Source: Muribaculaceae bacterium (GTDB lineage: Bacteria > Bacteroidota > Bacteroidia > Bacteroidales > Muribaculaceae). From it: DNA of 35,754 nucleotides. Position numbers and translations under genes: made by a program. Location: positions 1-35,754 of the forward strand of contig VSPD01000028.1 in assembly GCA_009775125.1 (NCBI GenBank), written 5' to 3'. Below, one piece after another: positions 25,783 to 33,821 of this stretch. The first letter of the stretch is position 1. Each line of letters opens with the position of its first letter. The notes under the pieces are model-generated. The model was given only the letters and a program-made list of their open reading frames with translations, had not been told where the DNA came from and ran no database searches.

Positions 25783-25812
25783 TTTGCCATCCAAAATTAA
25801 TTTGTAAATTTG
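25783..25812 (+). promoter_or_regulatory. Promoter of the rod-like RNA
   Basis: TTTG (25783-25786), an 18-nt spacer and TAAATTTG (25805-25812) match the Bacteroidota promoter. Initiation is expected near 25817-25819, exactly where a 5' hairpin (GGAAA...TTTCC) begins. Confidence 0.75.
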
Positions 25813-25817
25813 CGCTT

Positions 25818-26075
25818 GGAAACATGCGTGGCTCTTGCAGCATCATTTTCCGAGACATAAAAAAAAGCGTTTTTTGCTTTACCCTATTCACGAAATCGCC
25901 AATTTCTAAAACAAAGTGGGTCAAGCAGTCAAAAGGACGCTCATGCTTGTCGTATATCCACTCCCCGACAAGGGGCATCGATATCCGATAAGGCGTGGGA
26001 GTGGACTGTTTATTACTTTGTTTGGCGTTTGGCGATGCCAGTGAATAGATAAACTGAATCGTCCCGCGCTTTTTT
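25818..26075 (+). ncRNA. Candidate structured non-coding RNA, long rod-like fold (6S-like plan)
   Basis: The region has its own promoter and a 3' end in CGCTTTTTT. After a 5' hairpin (25818-25822 with 25847-25851), five collinear helices close one long rod: 25861-25869/26067-26075 (9 bp, also the terminator), 25884-25891/26041-26048 (8 bp), 25895-25902/26029-26036 (8 bp), 25909-25917/26015-26023 (9 bp) and 25957-25965/25997-26005 (9 bp), separated by internal loops. All pairings are perfect. Open frames on either strand here are short and unconvincing. A long rod with internal bulges is the general plan of 6S RNA, the sponge for RNA polymerase, and promoter-to-terminator ncRNAs are known in Bacteroidales. 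I cannot assign the class without a covariance search. Confidence 0.75.
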
Positions 26076-26146
26076 CATATCCACTCCCCAAAAAGGCCGC
26101 CCATGAGAATTTGGGACAATCCCATGGCACGCCACACAAATTCATC

Positions 26147-26833
26147 ATGCGAGAGTTTTATCGTCTCTTATGCGTGTTCTTTCTTGTTGCAGGCGTTTCA
26201 TTGACCGCGCTTGCAGCCAAGAAAATCACCATCCACACGCAACCCGAAAACGCCACTATATCAATAGACGGCGCAGAAGTAGGAAATGGAACCTACACGG
26301 TCAAGTTTGAACGTAAAGTGGACTTTTATATGGTAAAGGTTTCCGCACCGGGCTATCTAACCAAATCATTCAAGCTGCTGAAAAGCAATCCCAACAACTC
26401 CGTACTTTATAAATTGTCGCCCGACGAGGCCATGCAGAGTTCCCGCGGAGGAGAAGATTCCGGCCTTGACATGGCAAACCGGTGGTTCGACATAATCTGC
26501 GGAAACGGCGTGTCTGAGGACGAGGTCTGGAAACGCCTTATCAGCGTCTCGCTAAACTATTTCGACAATATCGAGATTCGTGACAAAGAAGCCGGATGGA
26601 TTCGTACAGGGTGGAAAACCACCACGTTCACCGAGCAAGTCGTTAGAACACAAATGGAAGTAAGAGTATCATTTAACGGCGGGGAGGAAAACCCTTATCG
26701 TGTAAAGATAACATCCGAAATCCGCGACAAAAATCGTCCCGGCTCGCAAAGTTATACCAAATACGACCGCGTCCTCAACAGCTTCACTCCTTTAATCGAC
26801 GAATTGCAGACATCTGTTGCAAAAGGGAAATAA
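26147..26833 (+). CDS. Secreted PEGA-domain protein
   Basis: This 228-residue exported protein has a signal peptide (MREFYRLLCVFFLVAGVSLTALA), which fixes ATG 26147. Directly after it comes a PEGA-like domain (KKITIHTQPENATISIDGAEVG, ending in APGYLTKSFKL), a beta-fold common in surface and periplasmic proteins. The C-terminal part (about 105-228) is a separate alpha/beta region with several Trp and a KITSEIRDKNRPGS stretch that I do not recognise. Two further secreted proteins follow at short distances (24 and 42 nt), so the three may form one operon. Codon choice is more AT-rich than in the tyrS-pnp block. Confidence 0.75.
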   Translation: MREFYRLLCVFFLVAGVSLTALAAKKITIHTQPENATISIDGAEVGNGTYTVKFERKVDFYMVKVSAPGYLTKSFKLLKSNPNNSVLYKLSPDEAMQSSRGGEDSGLDMANRWFDIICGNGVSEDEVWKRLISVSLNYFDNIEIRDKEAGWIRTGWKTTTFTEQVVRTQMEVRVSFNGGEENPYRVKITSEIRDKNRPGSQSYTKYDRVLNSFTPLIDELQTSVAKGK

Positions 26834-26857
26834 ATAACCATAAACAAAACAATCCAA

Positions 26858-27538
26858 ATGAAAAAATTAATCTCATTAGCGGCATGTCTTATCTGTATGC
26901 TATCACCACTGCCAATGGCAGCCCAACAGGAGTACCAAATTCCGGAAAGCACCCCCGCAAACAACGGCGAACTCGACTGGCTCGTCTTCAAAGACCGGAA
27001 CGGTGAAGCCAAAATCAACAAAAAAGACATCGTTCTCAAATCAAATGTCAAGTCAATGTATACCCCGACGATGGACATCATTCAACCGGTCATGACTTGC
27101 GCAAAAATACCTGTGGACTATAACGGCGACTTCTATGTGTCAGCCACCATGAAACCCTCCAAGGTCGACGATACCCATATGTTTGGCCTTGAATTCGGAA
27201 ACGCCAGCGAAACTGATTATAACGCCATCCTGTTCGACGACCAATTCTGCTATGTGGTGAGGGTATACAAACTCATGAACCTCACCCAAATCCAGGGGCT
27301 TGAAAACCGCGTGCGATATAAATACCAAAAAGCTAAAGACGGCATGTGGACCATTTCTTTTGAACGCAAAAATGGAGGCGATTTTGTATTTTCCCTCAAT
27401 GGTCTTGAAGTCATGACATACCCCGGCAACACGCCGTTCTCCTTTGCCTCTGTCGGGGCTTGCGTCACCAACAAAGGCGAGGTCAAGATAACGGAAGTTG
27501 CCTATGAGCAATGGGCATATCCTGCTGATTCCGAATAA
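26858..27538 (+). CDS. Secreted hypothetical protein, possible jelly-roll fold
   Basis: This 226-residue protein has a signal peptide (MKKLISLAACLICMLSPLPMAAQ). The mature part is beta-rich, with alternating strands such as GDFYVSATMKPSKV, MWTISFERKNGGDFVFSLNGLEV and a closing VGACVTNKGEVKITEVAYEQW. This order resembles concanavalin/laminin G-like jelly rolls (family of 1080-like domains in glycan-related proteins), but no catalytic residues can be named. It is the middle gene of three secreted-protein genes. The function is unknown. Confidence 0.65.
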   Translation: MKKLISLAACLICMLSPLPMAAQQEYQIPESTPANNGELDWLVFKDRNGEAKINKKDIVLKSNVKSMYTPTMDIIQPVMTCAKIPVDYNGDFYVSATMKPSKVDDTHMFGLEFGNASETDYNAILFDDQFCYVVRVYKLMNLTQIQGLENRVRYKYQKAKDGMWTISFERKNGGDFVFSLNGLEVMTYPGNTPFSFASVGACVTNKGEVKITEVAYEQWAYPADSE

Positions 27539-27580
27539 AATCACCGGCCGGATTCACATCCAATCATTTAGAATACAGGA

Positions 27581-28201
27581 ATGAAAACATTAATATATAT
27601 AATATTAGGTTTATTTGCGACAATAATTCCATTTAACACCATCGCACAGTCTAATGAAAGGACTTACCGCCAGACTTATGCCGACGGGTCATATGCCGAC
27701 GTGACTGAAAAATCGGATGGCTCGTCTACACATGTCTACCACAGCCCATGTCGTTCGTGCAAAGGCTCGGGGCGATGCACAATATGCCATGGCACGGGAC
27801 GAGCCATATCGGGTTGGGGACGTTATCAGCGTGTGGTACCATGCTCTTTCTGCGGCGCAAGCGGCCAATGCAAGTATTGCGGAGGCAAGGGTGAGTCCGT
27901 CATGGTTAATTACTACGATTCCAAGACACAATCTATGGATGGCTATGATGTGAATACCGGCAAGAAAAACTGCTCAGTGCATGGCGAAAACAGCGGCGAG
28001 AATTATTACGGACCATCAAACAGCAATAAAGCGACATGCCATAATTGCCATGGCACCGGTGTAGACCCATTCCCTTGGAAAGATCACACAGCCGGGCAAG
28101 GTTTGCGGTGGTGTTATACCAATTCGGAGGGTGCGAAATGTCCTTATTGCTCGGAACGCGCATGGCATCAGCACCATAGATGCGCAAGTTGCAACCCATG
28201 A
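27581..28201 (+). CDS. Secreted DnaJ-type zinc-finger protein
   Basis: This 206-residue protein has a signal peptide (MKTLIYIILGLFATIIPFNTIAQ) and then a cysteine-rich body: CRSCKGSGRCTICHGTG, CSFCGASGQCKYCGGKG, CHNCHGTG and a final CPYC...CASC pair. The CxxCxGxG repeats are the DnaJ/HSP40 zinc-binding motif, but there is no J domain. Two zinc centres plus an extra Cys/His-rich end (ERAWHQHHRC) are likely. An exported protein with reduced zinc-finger cysteines is unusual for an oxidising envelope, and the role is unknown. It is last of three secreted-protein genes and is followed by a terminator. Confidence 0.75.
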   Translation: MKTLIYIILGLFATIIPFNTIAQSNERTYRQTYADGSYADVTEKSDGSSTHVYHSPCRSCKGSGRCTICHGTGRAISGWGRYQRVVPCSFCGASGQCKYCGGKGESVMVNYYDSKTQSMDGYDVNTGKKNCSVHGENSGENYYGPSNSNKATCHNCHGTGVDPFPWKDHTAGQGLRWCYTNSEGAKCPYCSERAWHQHHRCASCNP

Positions 28202-28226
28202 CAAACCATATTGTAAAATGACTTTT

Positions 28227-28259
28227 AAGCATCCCCCTCGCGGGGATGCTTTTATTTTT
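28227..28259 (+). terminator. Rho-independent terminator after the zinc-finger gene
   Basis: A perfect 10-bp stem (AAGCATCCCC, 28227-28236, with GGGGATGCTT, 28242-28251) has a 5-nt loop and is followed by TTATTTTT. Confidence 0.9.
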
Positions 28260-28291
28260 GACGGCGAACTTTTTTATTGAGGAAAAAGTTG

Positions 28292-28299
28292 TAAATTTG
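28292..28299 (+). promoter_or_regulatory. -7 box upstream of the DUF1573 gene
   Basis: TAAATTTG fits the -7 consensus and lies 31 nt before ATG 28331. I see no convincing TTTG at -33, so activity is less certain than for the other promoters. It may drive the whole run to 34057. Confidence 0.6.
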
Positions 28300-28330
28300 C
28301 AAGTGACGTTTCTTTATTTTTTTGAGTGAT

Positions 28331-29383
28331 ATGAAAAAGTTTAATATTCTTCTTATATCAATATTCACCGCGTTGTCGGCCATGGCCGACGGCCAGATTC
28401 GCTGGCTCGAGACTAAGGCCGATTTCGGCGCGTTCGACGAGGACACCGGCGCAGTGTCGACCGTGTTCCGCTTCGTCAACGACACCAACGAGCCGGTAGC
28501 CATCATCGCGGCCAACGCTTCGTGCGGATGCACGGCCCCGATTTATAGCCGCGAGCCTGTCGCTGTGGGCGACACGGCTAAAATCGAGGTGCGCTACGAC
28601 CCGGCAGGACGCCCCGGACGCTTTGAGAAATTTGTGAGCGTACGCACCTCGGCCGACGATACCAAGACAAAACTTATCGTGCGAGGCGTGGTCGTAGGCT
28701 CCGAATCGTCGGTGGGCGCGCGCTACCCCGTAGCCGTCGGCCCGATCAGCCTTAAACGCGGTGCCGTGATGCTCGGCAAAATCAAGTCGGGACATGCCAA
28801 GATGGAATTTCTCGACGGCTACAACCGTGCCCACGACTCAATCTCGCCCACTGTCGAGGGTCTGCCGAAATATCTTGAAGTGACCACTGTGCCGCGCCGC
28901 GTAGCTCCGGGCGAGCAGGTGCAGTTCAACTTCTACTTCCGCGCCGACCGCTGCCCGCAGTGGGGCATCGTCACCGACTCCGTCACAATCATTCCCGACC
29001 CGGCGGCATCCGACCGCATCGTCCTGCCCGTCGTGGCCATAATCGAGGAAGACTTCTCGCGCCTCACCCCCGGCCAGATGAAAAACGCCCCCGAGGCCGC
29101 GCTCGACACCGACCGCGTGATACTCGACGCCGAGGGCAAAGGCTCAATCCACCTCACCAACCGAGGCAAGGACCCGCTTAAAATTCGCCGTATCTACACC
29201 CAGGACGCCGGCCTCGAAGTGGACACAAAAAGCGATTCCGTGAAAAAAGGAAAATCAGCCGAAATCACCGTCACGGCCACGCCCGAAGCCTTGGCCAAAG
29301 GCATAAACGCCCGCGCCACCATCATCACCAACGACCCATCCAATCCGACCATCACATTCCGCATCGTAGCCGAACCGAAATAA
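28331..29383 (+). CDS. DUF1573 domain protein
   Basis: This 350-residue exported protein has a signal peptide (MKKFNILLISIFTALSAMADG). ATG 28331 is preferred over a TTG nine bases upstream because it opens the signal peptide directly. The first mature domain has the DUF1573 hallmark FxFVNDTNEPVAIIAANASCGCTAP with a CxC motif, then VRYDPAGRPGRFEKFVSVRT. At least two more Ig-like (ASPM/SPD-2-type) units follow, one near the C-terminus with GSIHLTNRGKDPLKIRRI. Such proteins are abundant in Bacteroidota envelopes, and no function is established. It lies 13 nt upstream of the 701-residue gene and may share a transcript with the CXXX system. Confidence 0.85.
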   Translation: MKKFNILLISIFTALSAMADGQIRWLETKADFGAFDEDTGAVSTVFRFVNDTNEPVAIIAANASCGCTAPIYSREPVAVGDTAKIEVRYDPAGRPGRFEKFVSVRTSADDTKTKLIVRGVVVGSESSVGARYPVAVGPISLKRGAVMLGKIKSGHAKMEFLDGYNRAHDSISPTVEGLPKYLEVTTVPRRVAPGEQVQFNFYFRADRCPQWGIVTDSVTIIPDPAASDRIVLPVVAIIEEDFSRLTPGQMKNAPEAALDTDRVILDAEGKGSIHLTNRGKDPLKIRRIYTQDAGLEVDTKSDSVKKGKSAEITVTATPEALAKGINARATIITNDPSNPTITFRIVAEPK

Positions 29384-29396
29384 TCCTCCTCTTGCA

Positions 29397-31502
29397 ATGG
29401 AATCAAAATTAACTTCTCTTCCCAAAGGCATCTCCGCGCCCGAACTCGCTTATCTCCGTTTCCGCGAGAGCGAACGCATCGGCGACAATCGCCGTGTGCT
29501 CGTCGTGAACATCGACGCTCCACAAAATAGCCGTGCAGCAGGATTCGAAAATCATATGTTGGTTTTCTCCGATTCCACACTTGCAAAAAACACGGACTTC
29601 AACCCCGATTTTGTAATTGTATATGGAAATTGTCCCTACACCGGCCTAAGAAAAGCACAGTTACATCCACTGTATCTATCGATGAAAGCGATGTTTCCCG
29701 ACGCGATGTTTCTTCACGATAGCAATATCGAAGAAACGCTTGAACTCGGATTAAGAGCATACGACAACCGCCAAAGGCAGATACGGCAAGAAATGCTTCG
29801 CCGGCTGTCGGATAAAGGCATCAAGGAAATAATCCAGGAGGCGTTCGACAATGTATTCACCAATGAATTCGGCCACCTGTTCCGTAATCTGTTCGAATCT
29901 TTTATTGCCGGAAAAATCGACTATGGCAGCATGTTCATCACTCCCAGCGCTTTCCTCACCGAGGCCAACAGACTGTCGTCGAGCATCCTCGACTCGAAAT
30001 ACGGGAAGAAGAAATATGACCTCGCACGCCGGGTGAACCGAGCGTGCCAACAGGCCATAAAAAATGCCATTTGCGAAATTGACGGCAATTCGACCCCAAT
30101 TGAAGTCAATTTCAACATCACCCTACCCTTCTCCGGGTTTCACAACCCTTGGAATAAAAACCGCCTCTCACAGATTCTTTCCAACGTAACAAGCCGTCCG
30201 GTATCCGACACCATGCTCCTAAACCAACAGGAACGCACCGACCTGATAGCGCAACTCACAAAAAAAGAGGCCTTCCTCCACTACGCATGGCCCGAGGCTG
30301 AAATGAACGCCGCCGTCGACACCATCAAGAATTCCATATCTTACATTTTCGATTCGGCAAACGAGGCCGACAAACTGCAAAACTCCACGCAGGACGACAC
30401 AGCAGAAGACAATAACATACGTGTACTCTACGGTCTCGAAATTCCCGGCCGTTTCGACAGCATCACGACCATTGACGACGACGGAGCGCAATTCAACGTG
30501 CTCATCGACTCTGTAAACCGTCGCATATCCGTATCCGGACACCTCCACCCGGCTTTCGGCAAGATTAAAAAATTTGCCGACGGCAGCGCGACATATGAAC
30601 CGAAGCCCGGGCTCCCCGAACGAATCATGCCTCTCACGCTCGCCGCAATGCGCGCCGGCGACAACCCCGAAGGACTGTGGTGCGACCGCGAGTGCATCTT
30701 CTTCGACAGCGACCAACCCGTCTACAACCTCATATTGTCTGGCTACGCTGTCTCCGACCCGAAAAAAGCCATAAGACAAGCCCGTGATAAAATCTGCAAG
30801 ATGTATTTCGAGCTCGAACGTTTCGGCTGGCTCGTGGCCGCGCACACCATTAACGACAATACCGACATCCGCCAAATATTCGACCTGCCCGAACGCCCCA
30901 TCCCGTTCTCCTACAAGACCATGGCTTCGTTTATCAACGAAACCGCCAACGCCCACAATAAGGACCAAAACCTTACTTTTGCAGGATTCCCGACACCCTT
31001 ATCCGTAAAAAAAATATACGAAGCCGAATATTACGATGAAATATGTGGCGCCCCCGATACTCTATACACATATTACATCGTGAATATGACAAGCAACAAA
31101 CGCCAATGGATATGCCGCCTCAATCTCGGTATCGACATCGCCGAAATCACCAAGCCCGGCACTTTCGACCCCGTGCTCCTCAACCAGCGTCTGCCCAAAT
31201 TCATGCAGGCCCTCGAATGTGGTGTCAATGGCGTCTTCGACAGTTTATCTGTCCCTTCTTTCAGCAACGATTTTATAATCCTGCGCTGCGACTACCCATC
31301 GACACTTACACCCGAGCAAGAGGCAAAGGGCATTGCCAATCTGAAACAATATGCAATCGACATCCGCAAGGAATTTATACGCTTCGCCAACTACCTTCAA
31401 TACAAAGCCAACGACAAATCCGACCGCAACGCCGACCGCTTCACATCAATTCTTACTACAACAGGCTTGACCCGACTTCTCTTTGCTGCATTTGGCGGTT
31501 AA
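29397..31502 (+). CDS. Unrecognised 701-residue protein next to the CXXX peptide genes
   Basis: I do not recognise this protein. It has no signal peptide and no membrane segment, so it is probably cytoplasmic. The N-terminal part (about 1-115) looks alpha/beta (RVLVVNIDA, DFVIVYGNCPYTG). A helical section with charged residues follows (115-250). The C-terminal half has FELERFGWLVAAHTI, PIPFSYKTMASFINETAN and a basic helix at the end (IRKEFIRFANYLQYK). No P-loop, protease HExxH, glycosyltransferase or radical SAM signature is visible. It lies 13 nt after the DUF1573 gene and 27 nt before the CXXX precursor gene, on the same strand. Codon choice is less C-rich than in the housekeeping genes. 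A part in peptide maturation, export or target recognition is possible from position only. Confidence 0.7.
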   Translation: MESKLTSLPKGISAPELAYLRFRESERIGDNRRVLVVNIDAPQNSRAAGFENHMLVFSDSTLAKNTDFNPDFVIVYGNCPYTGLRKAQLHPLYLSMKAMFPDAMFLHDSNIEETLELGLRAYDNRQRQIRQEMLRRLSDKGIKEIIQEAFDNVFTNEFGHLFRNLFESFIAGKIDYGSMFITPSAFLTEANRLSSSILDSKYGKKKYDLARRVNRACQQAIKNAICEIDGNSTPIEVNFNITLPFSGFHNPWNKNRLSQILSNVTSRPVSDTMLLNQQERTDLIAQLTKKEAFLHYAWPEAEMNAAVDTIKNSISYIFDSANEADKLQNSTQDDTAEDNNIRVLYGLEIPGRFDSITTIDDDGAQFNVLIDSVNRRISVSGHLHPAFGKIKKFADGSATYEPKPGLPERIMPLTLAAMRAGDNPEGLWCDRECIFFDSDQPVYNLILSGYAVSDPKKAIRQARDKICKMYFELERFGWLVAAHTINDNTDIRQIFDLPERPIPFSYKTMASFINETANAHNKDQNLTFAGFPTPLSVKKIYEAEYYDEICGAPDTLYTYYIVNMTSNKRQWICRLNLGIDIAEITKPGTFDPVLLNQRLPKFMQALECGVNGVFDSLSVPSFSNDFIILRCDYPSTLTPEQEAKGIANLKQYAIDIRKEFIRFANYLQYKANDKSDRNADRFTSILTTTGLTRLLFAAFGG

Positions 31503-31529
31503 AAATACTCACCTCTAAAATAATACATT

Positions 31530-31799
31530 ATGCTCGACCCCGATTACGAAGACATCATCGAAGACCCCATCGACCCTGAACCCGATCCCGAACCCGATCC
31601 CGAACCTAATCCGGAACCCGACCCTGACCCGACTCCCGATCCGGAGCCTGGCCCTACTCCCGAAAATCCGTTTGGCACACATGCGACCGGAAAGGATGTA
31701 TCATTCACCGGTTGTACCGGTTGCAGCAACGGATGCCTGCACTCATGCCTGGGAGGATGCTTCACCTCTTGCGCCGGCTCGACAAAACAAGTTTTCTAA
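31530..31799 (+). CDS. CXXX-repeat RiPP precursor peptide with acidic Pro-rich leader
   Basis: This 89-residue peptide has a two-part design. Residues 1-47 are an acidic leader made of repeated Asp/Glu-Pro units (PDPEPDPEPNPEPDPDP type), encoded by hexanucleotide-like repeats at 31570-31670. A short linker (NPFGTHATGKDVSFTG) precedes a Cys-rich core with cysteines at 62, 65, 69, 73, 77 and 81, giving CSNG-CLHS-CLGG-CFTS-CAGS and a short tail STKQVF. The four-residue Cys period and the radical SAM gene only 9 nt downstream match the CXXX-repeat peptide systems of Bacteroidota. The expected modification is radical SAM-made thioether or related crosslinks from Cys sulfur. There is no signal peptide, so export must use another route. 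Confidence 0.85.
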   Translation: MLDPDYEDIIEDPIDPEPDPEPDPEPNPEPDPDPTPDPEPGPTPENPFGTHATGKDVSFTGCTGCSNGCLHSCLGGCFTSCAGSTKQVF

Positions 31800-31808
31800 C
31801 TTATATCC

Positions 31809-33821
31809 ATGAAAATATGGGAAAACGGTCTGGCAAAAACCATCACTTTTGTGGTGACGAAGGATTGCCAGCTGGCCTGCAAATACTGTTATCTGCCGGG
31901 CAAGACGGCCGGCAAGCGCATGTCGTGGGACACGGCGAAGGCCGCCGTCGACTTCCTGTTGGCGCAGACCTCGCGGGAATTTGACACGGAATCTGTCGTG
32001 TTCGATTTCATCGGAGGCGAGCCGTTGCTTGAAATCGACCTCATCGACCGCGTGTGCGACTACATAAAGCGGCGCATGTTCGAGCTCGACCATCCGTGGT
32101 TCAACCTCTACCGCTTCTCCATATCGACAAACGGCATCAACTATCACACTCCACGCGTGCGCGAGTTCATCCGCAAAAACCACGCCCACCTCGGCATCGG
32201 CATCACCATCGACGGCACACGCGCCAAGCACGACCTCAACCGCGTGTGGCGCGACGACCCCTCGCGCGGCTCCTACGACGCCGTGGTGGCAAACATTCCC
32301 CTTTGGCTTGCCGACTTCCCCGACGCGGCCACGAAAGTGACCGTATCGTCGGCCGACCTGCCGTATGTGGCCGAGAGCGTAATCCACCTTTTCGGCCTCG
32401 GAATACGCACGGTGAACATCAACTGTGTGTTCGAAGACGTGTGGGCCGAGGGCGACGACGCCATCTTCGAGGAGCAGCTGCGCATCCTCGCCCGCCGGCT
32501 CGTCGACGAGAAATGGACCGAACGCGGCTACACATGCTCGTTTTTCGACCGCTACATCGGCTTCCCGCTCGACCCCGAACGCGACTGCACCAACTGGTGC
32601 GGCTCGGGCAAGATGCTCGCCATCGACCCCGACGGCAATTTTTACCCCTGCAACCGCTTCATCGACTTTGCCATGCGCACGAAAAAGCCGCGCATAATAG
32701 GTTCCGTGGCCACGGGTATCGACCGCAACCGCCTGCGCCCGTTTGTGCATCTCGACCGACAGACGCAGTCGGCCAAACGCTGCCTCGAATGTGACATAGC
32801 CTCGGGATGCGCCTGGTGCCAGGGCGAGAACTACGACAGCGCGGAGACACCAACCATCTACCGCCGCGCCACGGCTATTTGCCGCATGCACGCCGCCCGA
32901 GTGCGCGCCAACCGCTACTATTGGCAGTTGCTCGGCGACCCTCTCCCTGCCCCTCGCAAATCGCTCCCTGCCACGGCACTCGACAAAGGCCCTGCGCAAA
33001 TTCGATCGGTCGACATCCTGCTCGACTCTGCCTCTCCGGCAGTGTGCGGGTATAGCAAAAGCGACATAGCGGAAAGAATGGATACCGGCACCCTGCGCAG
33101 CTTCGCCTCGGCATTGGAGAATCTCAATGTCGACGTAAACGTGATTTATCCCACGGAAGCCGGCCCGGACATCGCCGCCCTATTGCAAAGCATGCCTCAC
33201 AGGCCGATTTTTCCCGACGGCGCGGCCTGGCGCGTGACCGACAGTTACTTTATCACGGCTTTGTCTTTCGACGAATTTCAACGCGCCCCGCTCGGAGCAA
33301 TCGCCCACCTGCTGTCGCAAGCCGACAGAATTAACATTATGCTCCACGGCTACGCCGGCTTCGACCCCGAGGCCTACCGCGCCGGCCTCGTCGCGCTGAA
33401 AGAGCATGTACTGCCTCTGTGGCGCGCCGGGCATAAACTGCGGATGAATATCCTCACCGACCCCGCCTCGCTGCGCCGCCCGAAAGACTGCACGGCAGGG
33501 TCGCAGTCGGTGACGCTCGCCCCCAACGGACGCTACTATCTATGCCCGGCCTTCTATTACAACGACCCCGACGACCATATCGGCACCGTGGAGACAGGCT
33601 GGCATATCCCCGCGCCCGAGCTTCTGCGCCGCGACCACGCCCCCGTGTGCCGCTCATGCCGCCGCAATGCCTGCACACGCTGCCTTTTCGACAACCTCCA
33701 CACTACCGCCGAACTCAACACCCCCTCCTACGAGCAATGCCGCAAGGCTGAGATAGAAATGGCCGTAAGCCGTATATTTTTTAATGAATTGAACCAATGC
33801 GCCAACCAATCGGACAAGTAA
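31809..33821 (+). CDS. CXXX-repeat peptide maturase, radical SAM/SPASM with second degenerate module
   Basis: This 670-residue cytoplasmic enzyme has a radical SAM N-terminus with the AdoMet cluster motif C20-x3-C24-x2-C27 (CQLACKYCY) and GGEP (69-72). A SPASM region follows with C260, C264, C281, C325, C328, C334, C337 and C358, which should bind two auxiliary Fe-S clusters. The second half (about 398-550) reads like a TIM-barrel half without any CxxxCxxC, followed by a second SPASM-like set: C561, C579, C614, C617, C622, C625 and C644. This tandem plan fits the CXXX repeat peptide maturase family described for Bacteroidota. It probably installs Cys-derived crosslinks in the peptide encoded just upstream. 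Its 3' end overlaps the partner gene by 25 nt. Confidence 0.88.
   Translation: MKIWENGLAKTITFVVTKDCQLACKYCYLPGKTAGKRMSWDTAKAAVDFLLAQTSREFDTESVVFDFIGGEPLLEIDLIDRVCDYIKRRMFELDHPWFNLYRFSISTNGINYHTPRVREFIRKNHAHLGIGITIDGTRAKHDLNRVWRDDPSRGSYDAVVANIPLWLADFPDAATKVTVSSADLPYVAESVIHLFGLGIRTVNINCVFEDVWAEGDDAIFEEQLRILARRLVDEKWTERGYTCSFFDRYIGFPLDPERDCTNWCGSGKMLAIDPDGNFYPCNRFIDFAMRTKKPRIIGSVATGIDRNRLRPFVHLDRQTQSAKRCLECDIASGCAWCQGENYDSAETPTIYRRATAICRMHAARVRANRYYWQLLGDPLPAPRKSLPATALDKGPAQIRSVDILLDSASPAVCGYSKSDIAERMDTGTLRSFASALENLNVDVNVIYPTEAGPDIAALLQSMPHRPIFPDGAAWRVTDSYFITALSFDEFQRAPLGAIAHLLSQADRINIMLHGYAGFDPEAYRAGLVALKEHVLPLWRAGHKLRMNILTDPASLRRPKDCTAGSQSVTLAPNGRYYLCPAFYYNDPDDHIGTVETGWHIPAPELLRRDHAPVCRSCRRNACTRCLFDNLHTTAELNTPSYEQCRKAEIEMAVSRIFFNELNQCANQSDK

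Noticed and set aside
25764..25991. 75-residue plus-strand frame, and a 72-residue minus-strand frame at 25760-25978
   Set aside because: Both lie across the promoter and the rod-like RNA, begin before the predicted transcription start and have no recognisable domain. The paired helices explain the sequence better.
31743..32999. 418-residue minus-strand frame opposite the maturase
   Set aside because: It is an antisense shadow caused by GC-rich codon positions. The plus frame has clear radical SAM and SPASM motifs.
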